Source of the DNA: Hemileia vastatrix
Taxonomy: Eukaryota > Basidiomycota > Pucciniomycetes > Pucciniales > Zaghouaniaceae
Length of the DNA: 64,000 nucleotides
Direction of reading: 5' to 3'
Assembly: GCA_030280995.1 (NCBI GenBank)
Contig: JASXTE010000005.1
Coordinates: forward strand, 20,416,501 to 20,480,500
Positions 11,799 to 22,147 of this stretch are shown in pieces (position 1 is the stretch's first letter; every line of letters begins with the position of its first letter). A program made the position numbers and the translations under genes. The notes under the pieces are model-generated. The model was not told where the DNA came from, made no database searches, and saw only the letters and a program-made list of their open reading frames with translations.

Positions 11799-12600
11799 TG
11801 TCACCGGATGACCTACGCACAAGGTCAAGGATGTTCCTGTGAGTGAGATGAGGAGTTTAGAGACTTCTTCAAAGTACAGCGGAATGATTCGAGGAAGTGA
11901 TTTGAAGATGAATTGAAGGAAGAACTACTGCTTTGAGTTATGTTTGAGAAGGATTCTAATATGATTGAAAGGTAATATTAAAATTCTTAAGATCTCACAA
12001 AGGGTTGGAAACTCAACAATCAAACATTTAGGATTTAGAAATGATTATTGAGAAAATAAAGAAAGATACAATAATAATTTTTTAAATAAAAGTTTTTACC
12101 ACTATTAACTATAAATACATTTTTTAATTTAATTCTAAGGAATATCAAACCACAAACCCAACCCCTTTTATATCCTTTACTCCTCCTCGCATTGACCTCA
12201 TATCCATCCACTATTCAGCACACCACAGACCATTAAAAATAAATCCATTACACCTGGACCCTCCTCACTAACATCCGTTAACCCTTTAATCCTCCACTAA
12301 CCATTCCGTCCATGCTCACTACCCCTTAATAACCCACAGACATTTCATAAACCTTTTAATGTACCATTATATTAACTATTGCGCTGTGCGTCACTTATTG
12401 AGAAAAAGACTAAGACACACTATTGAGAGATTAACTAATTTAGATTTAGAGTTTAGGCTAGTGCGGCTGAATAGTGAGTACACAAAGGAAAGTTGCAGTT
12501 GCTATGGAGAATTGCTTTCTACGCTTCAAGTATGAATTTAAGCCTCTTATTATTGATTTAATGAGCTACTTTTTCCTCGAGTGTCACGTGGCGCGTGACA
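11799..12600 (-). repeat. 3' LTR of element C
   Basis: TGTCACCGG..GCGTGACA on the plus strand, 802 bp, aligning along its length with 41847-42636; the two differ by several percent, more than the LTR pairs of A1 or B. An AGCTG TSD is on the left. No clear polypurine tract precedes it on the element strand; the sequence there (ACCTAGGCATC) is conserved in F as ACCCAGGAATC. Confidence 0.9.
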
Positions 12601-12610
12601 GATGCCTAGG

Positions 12611-12616
12611 TATAAG
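12611..12616 (+). promoter_or_regulatory. TATA box of the C antisense gene
   Basis: TATAAG in GGTATAAGAACGCGAGCTC, 10 nt inside the LTR. The F copy has TATAAAA at the same place and shares the following GAGCTC. About 95 nt of likely 5' leader follow up to the start region near 12707. Confidence 0.55.
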
Positions 12617-12710
12617 AACGCGAGCTCCGTTGAGCATAAGACATATTTCCCACACTAATTTCCCTTCCTTCTATATTTAATTATTATTATTCTTTTTTAA
12701 CTCACTATGA

Positions 12711-13235
12711 CGGACTTCCCCACACCCTAAAGTGGATGGGGGTATTGTTACACAACAGCTTTCCAAGACTAGCACGGCCTGTGAGTCGATGGAATATTTT
12801 TGCGTGGAAAGCACGGCGACACGAGGGCCTCGCCAGAAGTGCAAATTTTGCTGATGGAGAAGGGTGGCATGTGATGCCTTGTCGAAGAATGCCAATATCG
12901 AGAGTCGGTTCACTAAGACAAAATATTGGGTAATCCCTAAGACAAAGGAAGTAGTCAAAGACATTTGGGACGTCTCAATTGGGGACAATCAATCGGTGAG
13001 GGATGGTGAGGAGGAGGTTGAGGATGATGTGGCAACCTGGGTGACTCAGGCTGCAAGAAAGAAGCGAGTAGTAGAAGAGGAAGTCGAGGAGTTGGTCGAG
13101 GAGGAAGAGGAGATTTCCATCTCGAGCAGGACCCAAAAAAAGCAACGGGTGGTCATCAAAGATGACGAAGAGGAGAGGGATGTGGCCGTGGAAGTCACTC
13201 CAAAATTATTTTTGGAGGTTGACCCTATTTTTGAA
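12711..13235 (+). pseudogene. Antisense Zn2Cys6-type gene of element C, exon 1
   Basis: In one frame the cluster positions are Ser (12771), then Cys at 12780, 12801, 12840, 12849 and 12870. This gives S-X2-C-X6-C-X12-C-X2-C-X6-C, the spacing of gene 1 in element B except that the first Cys is Ser. Basic residues follow the fourth and fifth cysteines, as in fungal C6 regulators. Downstream come KTKYWVIPKTKEVVKDIWD (shared with F) and a long charged region (EEEVEELVEEEEE, KKQRVVIKDDEEERD). A TGA at 12852-12854 and a frame problem near the ATG at 12707 make it a pseudogene. The exon ends at GAA|GTAAGT (13235/13236). A DNA-binding role is inferred from the cluster only. Confidence 0.7.
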
Positions 13236-13276
13236 GTAAGTCTATTCCCTGATATTTTAGAAATTTAGGTACTGAT

Positions 13277-14480
13277 TGTCAGCCTAAATATCCTTAGGAC
13301 TGAGTATTTCTTATGCTTAAAATAAGATAACCTTAATTAGATTAAGCTTATATCTTAAAAATAAGGTTAAAATAATAATATATATTATTTTATTATATAT
13401 ATATATAATTATTATTTTATTATATATATATATAATTATTATTCTATTATATAATTTATAATAGTTTAAATAGCTTATCCATGGCCTAATAATACTTATT
13501 AAGGTGTTAATGGAGTCATAATATACTTATCTTAAGTGATATGAAGTAATTATTGACATACATAAGCTTATATGTATACATAAATCTCATATTCAGTGAA
13601 ATATGCAGTATATTATGTATATTTAGGTATATAAGTGGGTTTTAGCCCCTTAATAGCCTATAACCTTTGTTTTTCTGCTTATTTTAGGTCATATGGACGA
13701 AATCAGTGGACTCACAACGCCTACAGAAGCATAGACACCTATATCAGGCGCATACACCCAGTTTGGACAACTAAAATTACTTCCTTGGATGGTTATTCAC
13801 GGATTTATGGGTTGGAAATATGTTTTTGGGTTAATGTGGATGCTTGGGGATGTTATTGGGGGCTTGGACATTTTATTTGTTTCCTTTATATGCTTTTAGT
13901 TTCATTAAATCTCTTTTTGATCTTTTATTTTACCTGTTTCTTTATGGTATCCGCTTTTATCTGGGTTTTCTAATTATGGTATGGCTCTGTGTTATTATTA
14001 ATAGTGATGGAGGGTCCTTACTGGAGGTCTGGGTGTTGAAACTGCTTGAAGTGGACGCCATGGGGAGGTGATGGGCCCTCACAGTGCTGTAATTGCCGGG
14101 GATAGCAGTGACATCATCTGGATTGAAGGTCTGTGCACTCCAGTGGATTTGGGTATAAGTAAGGAGGGATTTTGACGGTTTATAATCATCATTCAATTAC
14201 TACACTTCAAATAAACACTACACTACAATTATTAACATTCAGAAATATATTATAAAGCCCTTATAAATTGATATTATCTTTATAAAAGCTATAACTATAT
14301 TTTATTCTTCTATTTTCCACCACTAGCACGCATTTAAATCCAAGTATTGTGAGTTTAATTTGAGTATAACTATTCTATTAGTCTTCCCCTGAGGTTTAAT
14401 CACTAAATAATTTATTAATAAGTAGTTGGACCATAAAATAACACTATTATATCATACTTATATACTAGACTGTACTGACA
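13277..14480 (+). repeat. 5' LTR of A1
   Basis: TGTCAGCCTAAATATCC..GTACTGACA, 1204 bp. Compared with the 3' LTR it has a 27-bp tandem duplication of a TA-rich unit (around 13380-13445) and one visible substitution (AATAATTT versus AATCATTT in the distal part). A polyA-type AATAAA occurs near 14208. Confidence 0.96.
13628..13635 (+). promoter_or_regulatory. TATA box of the A1 5' LTR
   Basis: TATATAAG followed by TGGG, present at the same place in the 3' LTR (21295-21302) and, less perfectly, in the other A LTRs. The likely transcript start is some 30 nt downstream; U3 would be about 380 bp. Confidence 0.5.
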
Positions 14481-14991
14481 ATTGGGGGTCTCTCCTTATA
14501 TTTTACTTATTATTTAGTATAAGCCTTGGGACGTGATTTTTACCTTAGTACAACTCAAAATTAACCAAATATTTGGGTCTGCTGCATATTAGTGGGTCAT
14601 CATAACTCATTGATTGCGGAAAAGAATCCTTATAATAATTGTACTAATTTTTTATCATAAAAATTAGATATTTACAGTAGTAACTGTACCCAATATAAAC
14701 CCAATTTCACTTGGTATTTGGACACCAATATAACACCCAATTAAATTGGTATTTGGCTAAAGCTTGGTAAGCTAATTATTCACCCTTATAAAGGTCTAGT
14801 TAAACTTATTATTATATTTTTAACAGATTTTTTCGAATTTTTCTTATATTTTATTTAAATAAATAAAGATATAAATTCAGGGTAAGCTCCATTGCTTTTT
14901 TATTAGTAATATAATTGCTAATATTATTTGTCTACTAATTCCACAGAGTTTTTTCCTTTTGTAGACGTAAAATATTGTTATTCTGAACAAT
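14481..14991 (+). other. A1 leader with candidate primer-binding site
   Basis: Non-coding. TGGGGGTCTCTCC starts two bases after the LTR (14483-14495) and begins with the TGG expected of a site complementary to a tRNA 3' CCA; the tRNA is not identified. The rest is AT-rich and conserved with the A2 and A3 leaders, including repeated CCCAATTT/TTGGTATTT-like words at ~14697-14755. Confidence 0.5.
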
Positions 14992-17900
14992 ATGAGTGCT
15001 CCTCAGGATAGTGTAAGTGAACAGCCTGCTTATAATACCAGGTCTAAAGCTAATAAAAACTTTCCAGGACATCACCATGGAGGGACAACAGTACCCCCAA
15101 CCAGAAAGCATGAGTATAGAGGAAAAGGACGCCCTCTTAAAAAAGATAACTATCAAAAAGACGTCTCCTCCTCTTCAGGATCAACTGTCCCACCTGGCCA
15201 AACAGGTTCTGAAGCTAGAGGAATCAAAATCTCTCATGTTCAAAGAAGTAGAGCAGTTGCAAAACAATTGCAAGGTAGGATTTCAGCAGATGAATCAGGC
15301 AATGGCAGAATTAAAGGGAGGCCTGCCCAGTCAATCAAATCAGCAACCCCCTACCCAAGGAGGGTCCACTCACTCCCAGGAGAAAATCCTGGTAGACAAA
15401 TGGAAATGGGACTGGTTTCACCAACAGTGGACAAGCCACAGTTGCAACAGGGATCCACCCCCTCATCTGACTTCCTCAGCTCACCCTTACAAGGGAAAAA
15501 AGCGCCAAAAATCAGGCCTGGCAACCATCCCTTGGTAAGTAACTTACCCCCTCAGATTAGACATAATACTGATAATTACAATATAGGTAATTCTATTGAT
15601 GTTAAATCTGTACAAAAAATAGAGGAGGATCTAAGAAATTTGGGTTTTAGAGTAGATACACCTGACTTGTCTTTTATCCATAATAACAGTACTATATACA
15701 ATGATAATACAGTTAATCCTCAGTTGCAACCACCTACTAGTGAGATGAGAAGTTCACAGGAGAGTGAGAGAATTGAAAAGGAGGACATGGAATATTTTAA
15801 CAATAATCCAACTGTCCATAGAATTGTTTCAGCATTGTGGAATAGAATGACTGATTGTGAGGAACAGACAGTTAAGCTCACTAGTGATACAATTTCATCC
15901 TTAACATTGAACATTTCTCAATTAGCAACACGTAATAAAGAATTAGAGAAAGAACATTTGTCTCTAACTCTTAAATATGATTCATTGAGTAATAAATATA
16001 ATGACCTTTCAAACAAATTTTGTGAGTTAGAAAAATTATATGAAACACACTTATTAAAAACTGAATCAAGAACAAAGTTATCTTTTGCCCAGACAAATCA
16101 AAGTGTCTCTGAGTTGCTACAAAGATTAACTAAAGTTGAGATTGAAACTGCCAATCTACTAATGAACCAGGATAATCATAAGTATAATCAATATAATAAT
16201 AATCCTTTCATTGGCAAAAGTGAATCTCATTCCTTCCCTGTACCACCACAATTAAAACCATCTGGTGGTAGTGTCAAATCTGAAAATGTAAGTCACAAAT
16301 CCGTGCAGGAAGAAATACAAGACCATTTATCAAAAGTAAATGAGTTGTTGAATTTACCTAAGATTAGTGAGATAAAATCCAATCAGAAGAACTGGCCTAA
16401 GATAGATCAGTACCCAACTTATGATGGGGAAGCCAGCTCTGATTGGCAACATTTTATTCAAAGAATTGACAACTTGAAATTCTCATATAAGTTACCAGAT
16501 GAAGAGATAACATCAAAATTAATTTCTTTATTTAAGGATGTTGCTTTATTATGGTTTGAAGCTGTCTTAAGTGAGGGTAGAGACTACTCTTGGGCTGAAT
16601 GGAAACAACTTATTGAAAAACAATTTGGAGGTTCTAAATTCAGGCTTACTCAGCAGAGACTGTATGAGAAAACTAGGTATAATCCGTTGAATGGTGACAA
16701 ACCTATGGTATTTTTAATGACTTTAAACAAAATATTAAAAGCCATTGAGCCTCATATGGATTTTAACTTATGGAAAGATAAGATAATTTACAAATTACCT
16801 ATATCTGTCAGAGATATTGTTGTAGCTAGAACATTTAATGTTACTGAATATTCTGATTTTATTAATATTTGCAATGAAATATTATTGAACCATAAGTATG
16901 AATCAAGGTATTCCACTTATAAACAAAATGTTGAACCTGTAAAATCTCAGAATTCAAAAACACTTCAGGAGAAGCAGAAAAAACCTACTGCACCTGTAGT
17001 ACCTAAAAAGTATGAAACAAATACTTGTTATAAGTGTAACAAACCTTGGGTAAAAGGTCACAAATGTGAGAAAAACATAAATATTGTTGAAAATCAACGT
17101 GAATCTGAAACTGAAACTGAAAAAAGTAAAGAATCAAGTGATTATGACAGCAATATCTCATATAGTGATGAAAATGAAGTCTGTATGTTGGAAGATGATT
17201 TGTCCATCTTTGAAAATCCAATATTAAATATGGACTCAAATGAATCTTTAATGAATTTTGAGGATGCTGAAATCATTAAGGATATACAAGCTGATAACTT
17301 TAAAATGACACCTATCACGGTTCCAGCTATCATTTCTGGTGAAAATGTTAATATAGTATTGGACACAGGAGCTGCTGGTTCAGTTGTTTCCACTAATACA
17401 TTACAGAAAATTGATAGTGAATATAAGTTTAAGCTTGAACCACTTCAGAATAAAAATTGGAGAGGTTTTGGATCAGTACTACACCCCATTGGTAAATACA
17501 AAGCTGCTGTTTTCTTTAAACACCAACATGGTTATGTAAGGGTAACTTGTGACTTTGTAGTAATGGATAATACAAATTGTAGTAACTGTTTTATCATTGG
17601 AAATGATATTCTGACTAAATTTGGTGTAAAATTAGACCCTGCTAATAATAATTTTACAATTGGCATGAATGGTAAAAGGAAATTTAAAATAAATTCTTTT
17701 AACACAGTCTTACACATTGAGTCAGTAACAAATTCCTCGTCTAAAGGAAGAGAATCCAATGAGATGGAACTTCTGGAAACAGAAATTTCAAAAGCATCAT
17801 TTGGCACTCAGATAAGTGTAACTGAGAAAGATAATATTTTGGAATTAATTAAAGCTTTTCCAATGGCTTTTGCACATGGTACAAATGAACTTGGCCTTGT

Positions 17901-20859
17901 AAAAGATCATGAAATGAAAATTAGTTTAACCTGTGACATGGATAATATTCCTGCTAGTCTTAAAAAGAAACCATATCCTGCTTCACCAATGAAGAGGAAA
18001 GACATAGCGGATAATATTAAGATGTTATTAAAAATGAACATTCTTGAGAAGGTTGAAACTACACCAAAATATTGTGTAATATCACCAGTGCTGATTTCTT
18101 ATGAACAAGATAAAGCAAGACTGTGCGGTGATTATAGAGCATTAAATACATTTACAGTAGATGATATTTATCCCTTGCCAAGGATTGCCTCTATACATGC
18201 TACCCTTAAAGGTGCTAAATATATAAGTTGCCTAGATGGAAATAAAGGGTACCATCAAATTCCTGTTGAAAAGAATTCACAGAACTTTTTGTTGATAACA
18301 ACACACATGGGAATTTATAAGTATGTCAGAATGCCATTTGGACCAAAGAATGCTCCATCAGTATTTCAAAAATTAATGGATATAACATTCCATAATGAAA
18401 TGATTGAGGGATGGTTAATGGTATACATTGATGACATCATAGTGTTCTCTAAAACTTTTGATGAACACTTAATCCATTTAAGGAAAGTATTTCAGAAAAT
18501 GGATGAAATAAAAATGACCCTTGCATTGAAAAAATGTAAATTTGGGTTTGAATCTTTAAAAGTGCTTGGTCATATTGTATCTGGCTTACAAATATGTGTA
18601 GACCAAAATAAAGTGGCTGCAATAAAGAATATTGGCATTCCCCAAAATGTGAAGGATGTACAATCTTTTCTTGGAATGTGTGGTTATTATAGACAATATA
18701 TAAAAAACTACCAATCAATTGCTGCACCACTGACCACACTGATAAAGAAATCAGAAGCTTTCATTTGGAATAATGAAAGACAACAAGCTTTTAATAAGTT
18801 GAAAGAATGTTTAATGACAGCTCCTATCTTGGGATTACCAGATTTCCAATTACCTTTTGTATTATATACAGATGCAAGTTTTATTGGACTGGGTGCTGCT
18901 TTGCATCAAAAACAACTTATTGAAGGTAAAATGTCAGAAGTAGTAATCTGCTATATTTCACGTACTCTGAGAAGTAGTGAATTAAAATATGGTGCTACTC
19001 AACTTGAATGTTTGGCAGTAGTATGGGCTCTTGAAAAGCTACATTATTACCTTGAAGACCAAAAATTTGAGTTAATAACTGACTGTAGTGCAGTTAAGTC
19101 ACTCTTAAACATGAAAACTCCTAATAGACACATGTTTAGATGGCAATTAGCTGTACAAGAATACAGAGGACGGATGACTATTACACATAGAGCAGGAACC
19201 TTGCACTCTAATGTAGATCTGTTATCTAGAGTACCTCTGCCTAATAATGATGATAATCCTGCTTATGTTCCTGAATCAGAGATTATTAACATTTATGGCA
19301 TTTATATTGTAGATCTTGAGGATGAATTTATGCAATCAATTCTTGATAATTATAATTCAGATCCAGACTTAAGTAAATTAACTACAATATTAAATGATCC
19401 ATCTAATGCTTCAATGAATGTTTTAATAAAAACATTACCAGATAAATATAAAGAGGCATTAGAGAAAGGAAAATTTTCCATTGAGGATGGTTTTATATAT
19501 TACAGGAAAAAATTAAGTAATGTAATTGTAATTCCCCCTTCAATGAAGGAGTTAATGTTAAGTATATGTCATGATGATATATTAGCAGGTCATTTTGACT
19601 ACCATAAAACATTAACCAGAGTAAAAAACACGGCTTGGTGGATTAACATGTCTGAGGATGTTCAGAAATATGTTGAAACATGTGATTCTTGTCAAAAATC
19701 TAAAAGATTAACAGGAAAAAGAGCTGGTTTATTACAACAAATTGAGCAACCAAAAGCTCCATGGGAAATCATTAACATGGACTTTGTAACAGGTTTGCCA
19801 ATAGCAGGGCATAAGAGTTATAACTCCTGCTGGGTAATTGTAGATAGATTTACAAAGATGTGTAAATTTATTCCTACCCACAAAGAGGTTTCTGCAAAGG
19901 ACTTAGCTTTTTTATGGTGGACACAAATGTTAAATACAGCAGGTTTCCCCAAAGCAATAGTTTCTGACAGAGATCCTAAATTTACTTCTGAGTTCTGGAC
20001 GTCACTTATGGATGTTTCAGGGTGTCAATTAAAACTTTCTACAGCACACCATCCACAAACTGATGGGCTAGCAGAAAGAATGATACAAACCTTAGAAGAT
20101 ATGATAAGAAGATACTGTGCTTTTGGTCTAAATTTTAAAGACAATGACAAATTCACGCATGATTGGGTAACCCTTATTCCAGGTTTAGAATTTGCATATA
20201 ATAGTACAGTACATTCTGTCACTGGCAAAAAGCCATTTGAGTTATGGTTGGGTTATGTACCTAATACCCCTGCTAAAACTCTTAATAAGTTACCTAGATT
20301 GGATATTCATCCAGGTACTAAATCTTTTCTTCAGATGCAAGAACTATGCAGAAAACATGCTCAAGAATGTATAAATAAGGCTTTTGAGTATGAAAAGAAA
20401 AGATGGGATAAAGCCCATAAAGAACAAATGTTCAAAGAGGGTGATGAAGTCCTTATTTCAACGCTACATTTCAATTTAAATGGTAATGTTAAATTGAAGG
20501 ATCCATTCATTGGACCATTTGTAGTTAAAAAGATGGTTGGTAATAATGCTGTTGAGGTTATTCTATATGCACCTTATGATAGAAAACATCCAGTATTTCC
20601 TATTTCTCTTTTAAAACCATACCATTCTAATGATACTGCTCTCTTTCCAAGAAGATCAGGAAGGCATAAACAGCAACCTGAAGAAATAGTGGAAAAAGCA
20701 GAAATTGAAAAGATACTCAAAAAGAGACACCTTACAAAAGAAAAGGGAGTTGAGTATCTATTAAGATTTAAAAATAAATCAAGTGAATATGACCAGTGGA
20801 TTCCAGAAAATGAAATCTCTGATCTTAAAAATCTCTTGAAAAAATTTAAATCTAAATAA
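14992..20859 (+). CDS. A1 gag-pol polyprotein (capsid, protease, RT, RNase H, integrase, chromodomain-like tail)
   Basis: One uninterrupted 1955-codon frame. Residues ~1-180 overlap ORF1 and may not be the native N-terminus. Then come coiled coils (~240-420), a capsid-like segment (~467-590), a zinc knuckle CYKCNKPWVKGHKC (~679-692), aspartic protease VLDTGAAGSVV (D791), and RT with YIDD (1145-1148). RNase H follows (YTDAS, D1294; LITDCSAV). The integrase has HX6H (1527, 1534) and CX2C (1564, 1567), catalytic D1597, D1659 and E1695 (35 residues between the last two), a GPF module near 1840, and a chromodomain-like C-terminus (VEYLLRF..YDQWIPENEI). All catalytic residues looked for are present. 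As in other Ty3/Gypsy elements it would copy the element RNA and integrate the cDNA. It resembles basidiomycete, notably rust, elements. Confidence 0.93.
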   Translation: MSAPQDSVSEQPAYNTRSKANKNFPGHHHGGTTVPPTRKHEYRGKGRPLKKDNYQKDVSSSSGSTVPPGQTGSEARGIKISHVQRSRAVAKQLQGRISADESGNGRIKGRPAQSIKSATPYPRRVHSLPGENPGRQMEMGLVSPTVDKPQLQQGSTPSSDFLSSPLQGKKAPKIRPGNHPLVSNLPPQIRHNTDNYNIGNSIDVKSVQKIEEDLRNLGFRVDTPDLSFIHNNSTIYNDNTVNPQLQPPTSEMRSSQESERIEKEDMEYFNNNPTVHRIVSALWNRMTDCEEQTVKLTSDTISSLTLNISQLATRNKELEKEHLSLTLKYDSLSNKYNDLSNKFCELEKLYETHLLKTESRTKLSFAQTNQSVSELLQRLTKVEIETANLLMNQDNHKYNQYNNNPFIGKSESHSFPVPPQLKPSGGSVKSENVSHKSVQEEIQDHLSKVNELLNLPKISEIKSNQKNWPKIDQYPTYDGEASSDWQHFIQRIDNLKFSYKLPDEEITSKLISLFKDVALLWFEAVLSEGRDYSWAEWKQLIEKQFGGSKFRLTQQRLYEKTRYNPLNGDKPMVFLMTLNKILKAIEPHMDFNLWKDKIIYKLPISVRDIVVARTFNVTEYSDFINICNEILLNHKYESRYSTYKQNVEPVKSQNSKTLQEKQKKPTAPVVPKKYETNTCYKCNKPWVKGHKCEKNINIVENQRESETETEKSKESSDYDSNISYSDENEVCMLEDDLSIFENPILNMDSNESLMNFEDAEIIKDIQADNFKMTPITVPAIISGENVNIVLDTGAAGSVVSTNTLQKIDSEYKFKLEPLQNKNWRGFGSVLHPIGKYKAAVFFKHQHGYVRVTCDFVVMDNTNCSNCFIIGNDILTKFGVKLDPANNNFTIGMNGKRKFKINSFNTVLHIESVTNSSSKGRESNEMELLETEISKASFGTQISVTEKDNILELIKAFPMAFAHGTNELGLVKDHEMKISLTCDMDNIPASLKKKPYPASPMKRKDIADNIKMLLKMNILEKVETTPKYCVISPVLISYEQDKARLCGDYRALNTFTVDDIYPLPRIASIHATLKGAKYISCLDGNKGYHQIPVEKNSQNFLLITTHMGIYKYVRMPFGPKNAPSVFQKLMDITFHNEMIEGWLMVYIDDIIVFSKTFDEHLIHLRKVFQKMDEIKMTLALKKCKFGFESLKVLGHIVSGLQICVDQNKVAAIKNIGIPQNVKDVQSFLGMCGYYRQYIKNYQSIAAPLTTLIKKSEAFIWNNERQQAFNKLKECLMTAPILGLPDFQLPFVLYTDASFIGLGAALHQKQLIEGKMSEVVICYISRTLRSSELKYGATQLECLAVVWALEKLHYYLEDQKFELITDCSAVKSLLNMKTPNRHMFRWQLAVQEYRGRMTITHRAGTLHSNVDLLSRVPLPNNDDNPAYVPESEIINIYGIYIVDLEDEFMQSILDNYNSDPDLSKLTTILNDPSNASMNVLIKTLPDKYKEALEKGKFSIEDGFIYYRKKLSNVIVIPPSMKELMLSICHDDILAGHFDYHKTLTRVKNTAWWINMSEDVQKYVETCDSCQKSKRLTGKRAGLLQQIEQPKAPWEIINMDFVTGLPIAGHKSYNSCWVIVDRFTKMCKFIPTHKEVSAKDLAFLWWTQMLNTAGFPKAIVSDRDPKFTSEFWTSLMDVSGCQLKLSTAHHPQTDGLAERMIQTLEDMIRRYCAFGLNFKDNDKFTHDWVTLIPGLEFAYNSTVHSVTGKKPFELWLGYVPNTPAKTLNKLPRLDIHPGTKSFLQMQELCRKHAQECINKAFEYEKKRWDKAHKEQMFKEGDEVLISTLHFNLNGNVKLKDPFIGPFVVKKMVGNNAVEVILYAPYDRKHPVFPISLLKPYHSNDTALFPRRSGRHKQQPEEIVEKAEIEKILKKRHLTKEKGVEYLLRFKNKSSEYDQWIPENEISDLKNLLKKFKSK
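15077..15538 (+). CDS. A-family gag ORF1 (coiled-coil, overlaps the gag-pol frame)
   Basis: 153 codons from ATG at 15077 in a strong context (CATCACCATGG), in the +1 frame relative to the long gag-pol frame. The start context and this protein are conserved in A2 (9586) and A3 (63675). It has a helical, Lys/Glu-rich centre (QLSHLAKQVLKLEESK, KEVEQLQNN, FQQMNQAMAELKGG), then a Trp-rich stretch (KWKWDWFHQQW), and ends GLATIPW. Amino-acid conservation among the three copies is far higher in this frame than in the overlapping frame, so this is probably the real gag N-terminal product. How it connects to the downstream gag is not visible: no standard slippery heptamer, and the GTAAGT..CAG at 15536 is too short for an intron. 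Confidence 0.6.
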   Translation: MEGQQYPQPESMSIEEKDALLKKITIKKTSPPLQDQLSHLAKQVLKLEESKSLMFKEVEQLQNNCKVGFQQMNQAMAELKGGLPSQSNQQPPTQGGSTHSQEKILVDKWKWDWFHQQWTSHSCNRDPPPHLTSSAHPYKGKKRQKSGLATIPW

Positions 20860-20960
20860 TACTGTTCATTCAGTATATGTATTATAAAAATTCTTTTTTA
20901 TTATTTCATTCCTTAAGTTTAATTAAAATGTCTTAACATTTTTTTTATTGTTTTTTTTGG

Positions 20961-20970
20961 AGTGAGGGAG
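20961..20970 (+). other. Polypurine tract of A1
   Basis: AGTGAGGGAG directly before the 3' LTR; equivalents are TTGAGGGAG (A4, before 770) and GTGAGGGAG (A2, before 46324). It is preceded by a T-run. Expected to prime plus-strand DNA. Confidence 0.75.
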
Positions 20971-22147
20971 TGTCAGCCTAAATATCCTTAGGACTGAGTA
21001 TTTCTTATGCTTAAAATAAGATAACCTTAATTAGATTAAGCTTATATCTTAAAAATAAGGTTAAAATAATAATATATATTATTTTATTATATATATATAT
21101 AATTATTATTCTATTATATAATTTATAATAGTTTAAATAGCTTATCCATGGCCTAATAATACTTATTAAGGTGTTAATGGAGTCATAATATACTTATCTT
21201 AAGTGATATGAAGTAATTATTGACATACATAAGCTTATATGTATACATAAATCTCATATTCAGTGAAATATGCAGTATATTATGTATATTTAGGTATATA
21301 AGTGGGTTTTAGCCCCTTAATAGCCTATAACCTTTGTTTTTCTGCTTATTTTAGGTCATATGGACGAAATCAGTGGACTCACAACGCCTACAGAAGCATA
21401 GACACCTATATCAGGCGCATACACCCAGTTTGGACAACTAAAATTACTTCCTTGGATGGTTATTCACGGATTTATGGGTTGGAAATATGTTTTTGGGTTA
21501 ATGTGGATGCTTGGGGATGTTATTGGGGGCTTGGACATTTTATTTGTTTCCTTTATATGCTTTTAGTTTCATTAAATCTCTTTTTGATCTTTTATTTTAC
21601 CTGTTTCTTTATGGTATCCGCTTTTATCTGGGTTTTCTAATTATGGTATGGCTCTGTGTTATTATTAATAGTGATGGAGGGTCCTTACTGGAGGTCTGGG
21701 TGTTGAAACTGCTTGAAGTGGACGCCATGGGGAGGTGATGGGCCCTCACAGTGCTGTAATTGCCGGGGATAGCAGTGACATCATCTGGATTGAAGGTCTG
21801 TGCACTCCAGTGGATTTGGGTATAAGTAAGGAGGGATTTTGACGGTTTATAATCATCATTCAATTACTACACTTCAAATAAACACTACACTACAATTATT
21901 AACATTCAGAAATATATTATAAAGCCCTTATAAATTGATATTATCTTTATAAAAGCTATAACTATATTTTATTCTTCTATTTTCCACCACTAGCACGCAT
22001 TTAAATCCAAGTATTGTGAGTTTAATTTGAGTATAACTATTCTATTAGTCTTCCCCTGAGGTTTAATCACTAAATCATTTATTAATAAGTAGTTGGACCA
22101 TAAAATAACACTATTATATCATACTTATATACTAGACTGTACTGACA
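20971..22147 (+). repeat. 3' LTR of A1
   Basis: 1177 bp, TGTCAGCC..GTACTGACA, almost identical to 13277-14480 apart from lacking the 27-bp duplication. CTGAT follows. Confidence 0.96.

Larger units (their letters stand above)
13277..22147 (+). mobile_element. Element A1: full-length, apparently recent Gypsy retrotransposon, inserted in an intron
   Basis: 8871 bp with LTRs 13277-14480 and 20971-22147, TSD CTGAT at 13272-13276 and 22148-22152, leader, unbroken gag-pol (14992-20859) and PPT. The LTRs appear to differ by one substitution plus a 27-bp duplication in the 5' LTR. The insertion point lies inside the intron of the antisense gene of C: upstream is the 5' splice site at 13236 and downstream the 3' splice site at 22164-22165; without A1 the intron would be about 54 nt. 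This is the best candidate for a recently active element here. Confidence 0.96.

Noticed and set aside
13635..14196. Open frames inside the A LTRs (for example 13635-13973, 13844-14071 and their copies at 21302, 21511 and 62440)
   Set aside because: They recur only because the LTR recurs; they overlap in several frames and strands, have no recognisable domain, and are disrupted in diverged LTRs.
15536..15556. GTAAGT..CAG as an intron joining ORF1 to gag
   Set aside because: Only about 21 nt, far below functional intron size; kept as an unexplained junction.
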